Source: Armatimonadota bacterium (GTDB lineage Bacteria; Armatimonadota; SYMT01). Taken from it: a stretch of 5,784 nucleotides of DNA. Shown here piece by piece: positions 1 to 4,765 of the stretch. The position numbers and the translations under genes are program-made. The first letter of the stretch is position 1; each line of letters starts with the position of its first letter. The stretch lies in assembly GCA_020696885.1 (NCBI GenBank), contig JAJFMS010000272.1, positions 1 to 5,784 on the forward strand. Direction: 5' to 3'. The notes beneath the pieces were generated by a model. The model ran no database searches. It saw only the letters and a list, made by a program, of their open reading frames with translations, and was not told the origin of the DNA.

Positions 1-804
1 GACCGCGTCACCGGCAAGCCGCTCTTCCCGGTGCGCGAGGTGCCGGTGCCGGCTTCCGAGATCGACGGCGAGCAGGCCTCCCCCACCCAACCGGAGCCGG
101 ATCTCCCGGCACCGTATTCCATGCAGCTCGTGACCGAAGCGGACCTCTCCGACATCACCCCGGAGACGAAGGCGTTCATGCTGGAGAAGTTCCGGAAGCT
201 CCGCTCCACCCGGAAGTACGAGCCGCCCACGCCCGAAGGAACTGTGACCGCGCCCGGCTATTTCGGCGGCGCGCCCTGGAGCGGCGCATCGTTCGATCCA
301 CGCACTCACACACTCTACTTCAACGCGAATGAAGAGCCGTCGATCATCGAGATGAACAAAGACGGTACCGGCGGGTTCTCGTACCAGTGGTTCCGGGACC
401 AGAACGGTTACCCCGGCGTGAAGCCGCCGTGGGGCAAGCTGATGGCCGTGGACCTGGACACCGGCGCCTACCGGTGGACCTCCGTGCTGGGCTACTACCC
501 GGAGTTGGTGGCCAGGGGCATCCCGCCCACCGGCACCCCGAACCTGGGCGGCTCGCTGGTCACGGCGGGCAATCTCCTCTTCATCGCGGCCACCAAGGAC
601 TCGCGGTTCCGTGCCTTCGACACCGATACCGGAAAAGAGTTGTGGCAGGCCACCCTCCCGGCCCCCGGCTACGCTGCGCCGTGTACCTATACGGTGGGCG
701 GGAAGCAGTACGTGGTCATCGCGGCCGGCGGCGGCAAGTTCTACGGCAAGGAGACCGGGGACGCGTTCGTGGCGTTTGCGCTTCCTTCGGGAAGCGGGAG
801 GTGA
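1..804 (+). CDS. PQQ-dependent (glucose-type) dehydrogenase, C-terminal part
   Basis: The 5' end is missing; the frame is open from the first base and stops at TGA 802-804, leaving 267 residues. The visible part matches the C-terminal half of the membrane/periplasmic quinoprotein glucose dehydrogenase-like family. It begins with DRVTGKPLFPV and GEQASPTQP, then has MLEKFRKLRS, APWSGASFDP (the family's WGGA blade motif), TLYFNANEEPSI, PPWGKLMAVDLDTG, GTPNLGGSLVTAGNLLFIAAT, FRAFDTDTGKELW and a closing YVVIAAGGG. These are repeated tryptophan-docking blades of an eight-bladed propeller. Family members oxidise sugars or alcohols in the periplasm with PQQ and pass electrons to quinone or cytochrome c. 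The residues that bind PQQ and calcium mostly lie upstream, outside the window, so substrate and cofactor cannot be confirmed. A fused cytochrome c domain, found in some relatives, cannot be excluded. Family call is secure; substrate is not. Confidence 0.93.
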   Translation, partial: DRVTGKPLFPVREVPVPASEIDGEQASPTQPEPDLPAPYSMQLVTEADLSDITPETKAFMLEKFRKLRSTRKYEPPTPEGTVTAPGYFGGAPWSGASFDPRTHTLYFNANEEPSIIEMNKDGTGGFSYQWFRDQNGYPGVKPPWGKLMAVDLDTGAYRWTSVLGYYPELVARGIPPTGTPNLGGSLVTAGNLLFIAATKDSRFRAFDTDTGKELWQATLPAPGYAAPCTYTVGGKQYVVIAAGGGKFYGKETGDAFVAFALPSGSGR

Positions 805-869
805 CGGGTTGGGTGTTGGGCCTCGGGCAGTGCGAGGTGCGCGGGAGGGCCTCGACCGGAGTTCGGCGG

Positions 870-904
870 TTCGCACTTCGGACTTCGTCGTTCGCACTTC
901 GGCT
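870..904. repeat. Degenerate heptanucleotide tandem array (TTCGNNN)x5
   Basis: Five consecutive 7-bp units all begin with TTCG, at 870, 877, 884, 891 and 898. The variable triplets are CAC, GAC, TCG, CAC and GCT. Units 1 and 4 are identical, so TTCGCACTTCGG occurs at 870-881 and again at 891-902, exactly 21 bp (three units) apart. An additional TTCG at 862 sits one base out of phase. Short 7-bp arrays between genes are known in several phyla, for example the STRR elements of filamentous cyanobacteria. Whether this one is dispersed in the host genome cannot be seen here. Confidence 0.75.
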
Positions 905-927
905 GGGCGACCCGTGGGTCGGGGGCG

Positions 928-933
928 CATAAT
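928..933 (+). promoter_or_regulatory. Possible -10 element upstream of aldo/keto reductase
   Basis: CATAAT matches five of six bases of the sigma-70-type -10 consensus and is an AT-rich hexamer in a very GC-rich spacer, about 65 bp before the start codon. The dyad CGACCC-GT-GGGTCG (908-921) lies just upstream, where an operator would be expected. There is no recognisable -35 at 16-18 bp and no TGn extension, so this is a weak candidate. Confidence 0.25.
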
Positions 934-984
934 CGTGGCACTACCCCGGCCAGGTGGTCCGGGGGCCATCGATTTCGATCACGC

Positions 985-989
985 GAGGA
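985..989 (+). promoter_or_regulatory. Ribosome-binding site of aldo/keto reductase
   Basis: GAGGA lies nine bases before ATG 999. This supports the 999 start over the upstream in-frame ATG at 954, whose extra residues do not resemble the family's N-terminus. Confidence 0.7.
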
Positions 990-998
990 CGTCCGGGA

Positions 999-1970
999 AT
1001 GCAATACACCAATCTGGGCCGCACGGGCCTGAAGGTCAGCCGGCTGTGCCTGGGGACCATGAACTTCGGTCCGCAGACCAGCGAGGCGGACAGCTTCGCG
1101 ATCATGGACCGGGCGCTGGAGCAGGGTCTTAACTTCTTCGATACCGCCAACGTCTACGGGCGCGTGATCCGACGCGGCCTGACGGAGGAGATCATCGGGA
1201 AGTGGTTCGCCCAGGGCGGCGGGCGGCGCGAGCAGGTGGTGCTGGCCACCAAGCTCTACAACCCGATGGGCGAGTGGCCGAACCAGGGCCGCCTCTCCGC
1301 GCTCCACGTTCGCCGGGCGTGCGAGGATAGCCTGCGGCGGCTGCAGACCGACTACGTGGACCTCTACCAGATGCACCACATCGCCCGCGAATGTCCGTGG
1401 GAGGAGGTGTGGGCCGCGTTCGAGCTGCTGTTCCAGCAGGGCAAGATCATCTACGCCGGCAGCAGCAACTTCGCCGGCTGGCACATCGCGCAGGCGCAAG
1501 AGGCGGCGCGACAGCGGCACTTCCTCGGATTGGCGTCCGAGCAGAGCCTCTACAACCTCGCCGCCCGCACGGTCGAGCTGGAAGTGCTGCCCGCCTGTGC
1601 CGCCTATGGTCTGGGGTTCATCCCCTGGAGCCCCCTCGGCGGCGGCTTCCTGGGCGGTGCACTGCAGAAGCAGGCCGAAGGGCGACGGGCCTCCGACGCG
1701 ATCCAGCAGCGGGTGGAGAAGAACCGGGCGCAGTTGGAAGCGTACGAGGACCGTTGCCGCGGCCTGGGTGAGTCGCCCGCGAACGTGGCGCTGGCATGGC
1801 TGCTGCGCAACCCGGTGGTGACTGCCCCGATCATCGGCCCGCGCACCGTGGAGCAGTTGGATGGCGCCCTGCATGCCCTCGACGTTCAACTGGATGACGA
1901 GGTGGCGAAGCAACTGGACGCGCTGTTTCCCGGTCCGGGAGGCACTGCGCCGGAGGCGTATGCCTGGTAG
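999..1970 (+). CDS. Aldo/keto reductase, NAD(P)H-dependent
   Basis: A complete 323-residue protein, the usual length for the family. It starts MQYTNLGRTGLKVS, a typical first beta-hairpin and strand of this (beta/alpha)8 barrel. The catalytic tetrad is intact: Asp48 and Tyr53 in FDTANVYG, Lys85 in LATKLYNP, and His126 in DLYQMHH. Cofactor-binding segments follow: SSNFAGW (155-161), SEQSLYNL (180-187), IPWSPLGGGFLGG (208-220) and PIIGPRTVEQL (277-287), the last being the pyrophosphate/ribose-phosphate loop. Members reduce aldehydes and ketones, or oxidise sugars and alcohols, in the cytoplasm. Overall pattern resembles the YajO/YhdN-like general reductases, but substrate cannot be read from sequence. 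The 194-bp gap before it argues for its own promoter rather than cotranscription with the dehydrogenase. The ATG at 999 is chosen for the family N-terminus and the GAGGA upstream. Confidence 0.96.
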   Translation: MQYTNLGRTGLKVSRLCLGTMNFGPQTSEADSFAIMDRALEQGLNFFDTANVYGRVIRRGLTEEIIGKWFAQGGGRREQVVLATKLYNPMGEWPNQGRLSALHVRRACEDSLRRLQTDYVDLYQMHHIARECPWEEVWAAFELLFQQGKIIYAGSSNFAGWHIAQAQEAARQRHFLGLASEQSLYNLAARTVELEVLPACAAYGLGFIPWSPLGGGFLGGALQKQAEGRRASDAIQQRVEKNRAQLEAYEDRCRGLGESPANVALAWLLRNPVVTAPIIGPRTVEQLDGALHALDVQLDDEVAKQLDALFPGPGGTAPEAYAW

Positions 1971-2089
1971 AACGGTCGCCGTTTCCCGGTGAGTAAAAGC
2001 GCCGGAAAATGGCAGCACAATTCTCGTTGTTGGGGCACCTTTACATCCGGCAGTGATGGGGCTGCCCGAATCCCGGTGAGGTAGTAGTT
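1971..2089. other. Leader region of the PEP-CTERM gene
   Basis: A 119-bp spacer. Right after the reductase stop is a short 5-bp inverted repeat, AACGG (1971-1975) and CCGTT (1979-1983). A second, GGCAG (2049-2053) and CTGCC (2062-2066), precedes the next ribosome-binding site. The 10-mer TCCCGGTGAG occurs twice, at 1984-1993 and 2071-2080; the second copy contains the start of the Shine-Dalgarno sequence. The spacer is more AT-rich than its surroundings, as promoter regions often are, but I find no convincing -35/-10 pair. Confidence 0.45.
2078..2081 (+). promoter_or_regulatory. Ribosome-binding site deciding a TTG start
   Basis: GAGG lies eight bases before TTG 2090. An in-frame stop (TGA 2054-2056) leaves no ATG or GTG between it and position 2090, so TTG with this site is the best-supported start. 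Confidence 0.6.
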
Positions 2090-2698
2090 TTGCCTGCCTG
2101 GCTGAACAGCCGGTCCGCTCGCATCCTCGTCACCGCCGCTGCGGCGGCGGTGCTCCTCTCCGCGAGGGCAAATGCGGCGCCCGTCACGTACCACGTCGCC
2201 GGCACGGTGACGTCTACGGCGTTTCCGGACTACCACGTCCTTCCCGGAGTGGCCGCCGGCAGCTCGATCAGCGGCTCGATCACCTACAATCCGGTGGGAG
2301 ACACGGTACAGGGGCCGCCCAGCGAGTTCGATCTCTACGTGGGCCAGCTCCGCTTCCGTTCGGGACCTGCCGGCGTGCGGATCACGGCCGGGAAGGAGAG
2401 CGGGCCAGCCGGCCCCCACTTCTCCCTTCAAAGTGCTGGAGCCGGCTCCACGGTCGCCAGTGATCCGCGGCTGCAGGATGTGTTCACTCTGATGGAGCTG
2501 CAGAACGGGGTCGGCACGTTGGGGATCAGCGGGCTATCCGGGCCGCCGGCTCCGGGGACGTTTGCGGAGCGGTTCGGGATCGGGGCCACGCTCGCCCTGG
2601 CGTCCTCGGATCTGGCGCCGGAGCCGGGCTCGCTGCTGCTGATGCTGCCGGGGCTCGCGGGGCTGGCGCTCCTGCGGTATCGCCGGCCCGCCAGGTAA
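2090..2698 (+). CDS. PEP-CTERM sorting-domain surface protein
   Basis: A 202-residue exported protein. The N-terminus has arginines (R8, R11) followed by an alanine/valine/leucine-rich core and an AxA-type site, with cleavage likely after Ala29 (ANA|AP). The mature body is Gly/Ser/Thr-rich and probably beta-structured. Its opening segment, with AGTVTST, AGSSISGSITYNP and GDTV, is typical of secreted PEP-CTERM proteins. The C-terminus has the full sorting signal: PEP at 177-179 followed by GS, a hydrophobic segment (about 181-195) and a basic tail RYRRPAR. Such tails are recognised and cut by an exosortase of the EpsH/XrtA type, which must be encoded elsewhere; these proteins are commonly linked to exopolysaccharide and biofilm matrix. 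Translation appears to start at TTG. No enzymatic motif is visible and the body's function is unknown. Confidence 0.9.
   Translation: MPAWLNSRSARILVTAAAAAVLLSARANAAPVTYHVAGTVTSTAFPDYHVLPGVAAGSSISGSITYNPVGDTVQGPPSEFDLYVGQLRFRSGPAGVRITAGKESGPAGPHFSLQSAGAGSTVASDPRLQDVFTLMELQNGVGTLGISGLSGPPAPGTFAERFGIGATLALASSDLAPEPGSLLLMLPGLAGLALLRYRRPAR
2131..2152 (+). repeat. GC-only hairpin inside the signal-peptide coding region
   Basis: CACCGCCGC (2131-2139) pairs perfectly with GCGGCGGTG (2144-2152) across a four-base loop TGCG. It lies about 40 bases after the TTG start, in the run of alanine codons of the signal peptide. It may simply reflect GC-rich alanine codons. Confidence 0.5.
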
Positions 2699-2707
2699 CC
2701 GGGGTTC

Positions 2708-2736
2708 CCGGATCGGAGGCTCCACCTCCGATCCGG
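2708..2736. terminator. Stem-loop between convergent genes
   Basis: A perfect 12-bp stem (2708-2719 with 2725-2736; arm core CGGATCGGAGG) with a five-base loop CTCCA begins 10 bp after the PEP-CTERM stop and ends 10 bp before the stop of the oppositely oriented small gene. The position between two convergent 3' ends suggests a shared bidirectional terminator or mRNA 3'-end stabiliser. There is no T-tract on either side, so it is not a textbook intrinsic terminator. Confidence 0.65.
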
Positions 2737-2745
2737 CGGCCTCGA

Positions 2746-2952
2746 CTATTCCTCGGGGTCGTCGTCTTCTCCGGCGCCGAAGTGCTGGCCCAGGGCCTGG
2801 CACACGTCCTGGCGCTCCACCTGCTGGCGCCCGGCTTCTCCCGCGAGCCGCCGCGCCAGGTCCTTGATCACCGCGGCCGTCGTAACCGGCAGCCCGTGCT
2901 CCACACCACGCAACTCCGCCAGAGCCTCTCCCGACCAGCGCGTCACTGCCAT
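2746..2952 (-). CDS. Small protein of unknown function, acidic C-terminus
   Basis: A 68-residue protein starting MAVTRWSGEALAELRG at ATG 2952. The start is fixed by an AAAGGAG Shine-Dalgarno sequence (2959-2965) six bases upstream, the strongest ribosome-binding site in the window; the frame extends to another ATG at 3012, but that start has no such support. Residues 24-56 look helical and charged (VIKDLARRLAGEAGR), followed by VERQDVCQALG and an acidic tail GEDDDPEE. There is one cysteine (Cys51). The pattern W-x3-A-L near the start, then a helix, GR..V and a short V..AL helix recalls the small domain at the C-terminus of light-independent protochlorophyllide reductase subunits (PCP_red), also found as free-standing small proteins. 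That resemblance is by eye and weak. No membrane segment or signal peptide. It is probably cytoplasmic and could bind a partner or nucleic acid. Confidence 0.75.
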   Translation of the reverse strand: MAVTRWSGEALAELRGVEHGLPVTTAAVIKDLARRLAGEAGRQQVERQDVCQALGQHFGAGEDDDPEE

Positions 2953-2958
2953 TCGGTT

Positions 2959-2965
2959 CTCCTTT
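2959..2965 (-). promoter_or_regulatory. Strong ribosome-binding site of the small protein gene
   Basis: On the minus strand AAAGGAG lies six bases before ATG 2952. It selects this start over the in-frame ATG at 3012. Confidence 0.8.
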
Positions 2966-2975
2966 CCGGTTGCCC

Positions 2976-3003
2976 GCGGGGTCCGACTCTCCCTCGGACC
3001 CGC
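2976..3003 (-). promoter_or_regulatory. Leader hairpin upstream of the small protein gene
   Basis: GGGTCCGA (2979-2986) pairs perfectly with TCGGACCC (2994-3001) over a seven-base loop. Two more GC pairs (2976-2977 with 3002-3003) form beyond a bulged G at 2978. It sits 24 bp upstream of the start codon and 10 bp upstream of the Shine-Dalgarno sequence. If transcription starts after the -10 candidate at 3008-3013, the stem would be at or near the 5' end of the mRNA. It may equally be a protein-binding dyad. Confidence 0.5.
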
Positions 3004-3007
3004 ATCA

Positions 3008-3013
3008 ATCATA
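3008..3013 (-). promoter_or_regulatory. Possible -10 element of the small protein gene
   Basis: On the minus strand the hexamer reads TATGAT, one mismatch from TATAAT, in a locally AT-rich stretch (3004-3013). The hexamer 17 bp upstream (AGTGCA) is a poor -35, and there is no TGn extension, so only the -10 is supported. Confidence 0.35.
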
Positions 3014-3107
3014 CGGAGTGAACGAAGCCGTGCACTGTGAGAAGATCGATTGCAGGCGGCGGTGGCCGGATGTTAGGATGGATTGAGTCATCATCGTCGT
3101 GTAGCAG

Positions 3108-3137
3108 TTCACCGCAAAGGCGCGAAGAACGCCGAGG
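3108..3137 (+). repeat. Dispersed-type intergenic repeat segment
   Basis: The segment begins TTCACCGCAAAGGCGCG and continues AAGAACGCCGAGG. This purine-rich, roughly 9-10-bp periodic text resembles a family of intergenic repeats I know from genomes of several environmental phyla, recognisable by false translations such as HRKGAKNAE. Only one copy is in this window, so repeat status rests on recognition rather than on seeing copies. Confidence 0.45.
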
Positions 3138-3153
3138 GCCGCAGAGTGGGGTG

Positions 3154-3279
3154 GCCGCAGATGAACGCAGATGGAGACTTACAAAGAACGGGACTGTGTC
3201 AAAGAACAGGGCGGCTTAACGCGTCCTGCCAACGCACCGCTCGCATTCCCATCGGCGTCCATCCGCGTTCATCTGCGGC
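3154..3279. repeat. Long inverted repeat built of decamer units
   Basis: The 22-bp arms 3154-3175 and 3258-3279 are reverse complements with a single mismatch (A3169 against C3264), separated by 82 bp. Each arm is itself a decamer tandem: on the plus strand CGCAGATGAA at 3156-3165 and CGCAGATGGA at 3166-3175; on the minus strand matching decamers at 3277-3268 and 3267-3258, plus a third divergent unit (CGCCGATGGG) at 3257-3248. The structure can fold into a cruciform or an RNA stem and sits 26 bp past the stop of the gene ending at 3305. CGCAGATGAA-type decamers are a familiar dispersed intergenic repeat in several bacterial phyla. No transposase or target duplication is seen. Confidence 0.8.
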
Positions 3280-3304
3280 TAAATCAGTCCCCAGAACTCG
3301 TGGG

Positions 3305-4600
3305 CTATCGCCGCAGCAGCGTGGTGGTGCCGACCACGGTATGGTCGGGGCGGACGCGGGTGACGGTGAGCGCTTTGCGGTCGTCGCTTACCTTCCACCG
3401 GAAGCGGAGCGGAGGCACGCGCCCGCCGCGGAACTCCAGGTAGCCGCCGCTCTCGCGCCACAGGCCGATCTGCTCACCGTGGGCGCCGGTGACGCCGGTG
3501 CCATTGGCGTTGATCACCACCACGAAGCTCTCCCCCACCCCTTCCCACGTCCCCAGGACCGAGGCCGGCGGAGTGGCCCACCGGCGCGACCGCCAGCGGG
3601 CCTCAAGATCGTGACGCGGCGCCACCGGCTGGATGGTCACGGCTGGTCGAGAGGCCCGGGCGGTAGCGCGGCCGGTGACCTCGCCGTAGAGCTGGATCAC
3701 CCGGCTGGCGTACTCGCTGACGGCGGCCTGCGAAACCACAGCTTTCGGGTTCAGGTCGCGGCGGCGCGCCCCCAGGGCGCGGACGAGCGCGAGGTCGAGC
3801 GGCTCCCCTCTGGCGCTCTCTCGGGCCAACCGCCGGCCGAGATCGCGAGCGGCGGCGGCCACGACCGACCGCGCCGGACGATGGTTCGCGAAGACGCCTC
3901 GCTCGCCGGCGGACAGGTTGCGGAGTGAGCCCTCCGTGGCGAGCACTGCCAGGAGGAGCCGGGCATCCAGCCCGGTGGCGCGGCTCTCGCTGACGACCCG
4001 CTCGGCGAGGAAGCGCGCGGCCCGCGGCGACGCCTGGGGGCTGAAGAAGAGGACGGCCCGGGTGTAAGGCTCCAGCAGGCGCGGGGTCGGATCCGGAGCG
4101 ATGGGCCGGGGTGGGGCGGCGGGTGGCGGTTGAAGCGCCTGCTCTTGCTGCCTTAATTCGTCCTCGAAGTCCCTGGCGTCGTCCTCGGCCACGAAGCTAA
4201 CCAGCGCCAGCGTGTCGTTCACGGCGGATTTCGGGGGACGGCAGAGGAAGCGGAACTCCGGCCCGGCCGGGTTCGGCCGCCCGGAGGTATTCGAGCCATC
4301 CGGCAACTTGAACTCCTCCGGCAGCGGCATCCCCTCCGGCAGCACGATCCGCAGCCCCTTACGGCTGCCCGGCACCTGGGCCAGGAGCACCCAGCGGCCC
4401 GGCGGCCCCACGTTCGCTGCGATGCGACCGTGGATCTCGACCAGGTCGGCATCCTGGCTGTCGGCTAGCTCCTCGGCCGAGGTCACTCTCACGACCCTGG
4501 CTGCAGCACGCGCCTGGAAGTAGTCCGTCGCCTGCGGTGACGGAACTGCGCTCGCGGGGCTACAGAGCGCTAACGGTATCAGAACAGCCAACCAGCGCAT
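3305..4600 (-). CDS. Secreted protein: transglycosylase-like core plus lipocalin-like C-terminal domain
   Basis: A 431-residue exported protein. It starts MRWLAVLIPLALCSPASA, a signal peptide with cleavage likely after Ala18; ATG 4600 has GAGG six bases upstream. Residues about 36-137 form a beta-rich region (VRVTSAEEL, DLVEIHGRI, WVLLAQV, LRIVLPEG) that could be an OB-like fold. A charged stretch (138-156) and a proline-rich linker (158-173) follow. Residues about 195-310 resemble a lytic transglycosylase (SLT) domain: SRATGLDARLLLAVLATEGSL with Glu223 in the catalytic position, and the typical late helix EYASRVIQLYGEV. The usual GLMQ motif after the glutamate is replaced by RGVF, so activity is doubtful. 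Residues about 348-431 (LGTWEGVGESFVV, GTGVTG, GLWRESGGYLEF, ALTVTR) look like a small lipocalin-like barrel. Probable role: periplasmic wall or ligand binding. Domain calls are by pattern, the lipocalin and SLT ones more secure than the OB one. Confidence 0.85.
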   Translation of the reverse strand: MRWLAVLIPLALCSPASAVPSPQATDYFQARAAARVVRVTSAEELADSQDADLVEIHGRIAANVGPPGRWVLLAQVPGSRKGLRIVLPEGMPLPEEFKLPDGSNTSGRPNPAGPEFRFLCRPPKSAVNDTLALVSFVAEDDARDFEDELRQQEQALQPPPAAPPRPIAPDPTPRLLEPYTRAVLFFSPQASPRAARFLAERVVSESRATGLDARLLLAVLATEGSLRNLSAGERGVFANHRPARSVVAAAARDLGRRLARESARGEPLDLALVRALGARRRDLNPKAVVSQAAVSEYASRVIQLYGEVTGRATARASRPAVTIQPVAPRHDLEARWRSRRWATPPASVLGTWEGVGESFVVVINANGTGVTGAHGEQIGLWRESGGYLEFRGGRVPPLRFRWKVSDDRKALTVTRVRPDHTVVGTTTLLRR

Positions 4601-4765
4601 CACACACCTCGGTGAGACCGTCCCGCGGGGAGCGTCTCGCTTGCCAATCGCTCTTTCTCCCTCTGACGCTGTAGGCGGCCTCCTGTTCGCCGATCCCGCT
4701 GCACCGACAGGCGGATGGGAGTGTGGCGATCCGGAGTGCATAGCGCCCCGCCGTTCGGGCTCTGC
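4601..4765. other. Intergenic region between two minus-strand genes
   Basis: A 165-bp spacer. On the minus strand it contains the GAGG ribosome-binding site (4607-4610) of the downstream gene. A 5-bp inverted repeat, CCTGT (4682-4686) and ACAGG (4707-4711), has a long 20-base loop and no T-tract. I find no convincing promoter or terminator. The distance suggests the two flanking genes are not tightly cotranscribed. Confidence 0.4.

Larger units (their letters stand above)
805..998. other. Intergenic region between dehydrogenase and aldo/keto reductase
   Basis: This 194-bp spacer has no credible gene. From left to right it holds a weak 5-bp stem (CCTCG 821-825 with CGAGG 833-837, loop of 7, no T-tract), two copies of GGGCCTCG (818-825 and 847-854), the heptanucleotide array at 870-904, a dyad CGACCC/GGGTCG (908-913 and 916-921), and a lone CATAAT at 928-933. 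The last two could be operator and -10 of a promoter for the downstream gene, but no acceptable -35 lies at the right distance. Open frames that cross this spacer owe their length to low stop frequency at high GC. Confidence 0.6.
3014..3304. other. Repeat-rich intergenic region without genes
   Basis: The coding-free stretch from the small gene's start (2952) to the stop of the next minus-strand gene (3305) is 352 bp. Beyond the leader elements it is mainly repeat-derived: an AAGG/GAAG-type purine-rich segment (3108-3137) and the decamer inverted-repeat element (3154-3279). Short open frames across it (for example 3037-3219 plus) lack ribosome-binding sites and translate the repeats. The 3014-3107 segment shows nothing I recognise. 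Confidence 0.7.

Noticed and set aside
954..998. An upstream ATG extending the aldo/keto reductase by 15 residues
   Set aside because: The extra residues are unlike the family N-terminus, and GAGGA is placed for the ATG at 999.
741..2018. A long minus-strand open frame antisense to the aldo/keto reductase
   Set aside because: It overlaps a gene with intact catalytic residues, its product is low-complexity Arg/Pro/Leu text, part of it translates the heptamer repeat, and it has no recognisable family. High GC makes such antisense frames common.
2010..2024. A sigma-54-type promoter upstream of the PEP-CTERM gene (TGGCA followed by TT at the right spacing)
   Set aside because: RpoN control of PEP-CTERM genes is known in some bacteria, but the essential GC of the -12 element is replaced by CT here.
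1984..2080. Direct repeat TCCCGGTGAG (1984-1993 and 2071-2080)
   Set aside because: Ten bases in two copies, one of them part of a Shine-Dalgarno region, is not enough to claim an operator or attachment site.
3154..3279. CRISPR array or insertion sequence
   Set aside because: The units are decamers without unique spacers of constant length, and there is no transposase, terminal target duplication or cas gene.
3083..3928. A plus-strand open frame covering the repeat region and the 3' part of the minus-strand gene
   Set aside because: Its first third translates the dispersed repeats and the remainder is antisense to a protein with signal peptide and recognisable domains.
4601..4741. An upstream start extending the transglycosylase-like protein by 47 residues
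   Set aside because: The extension would bury a clear signal peptide; ATG 4600 has its own GAGG at six bases.
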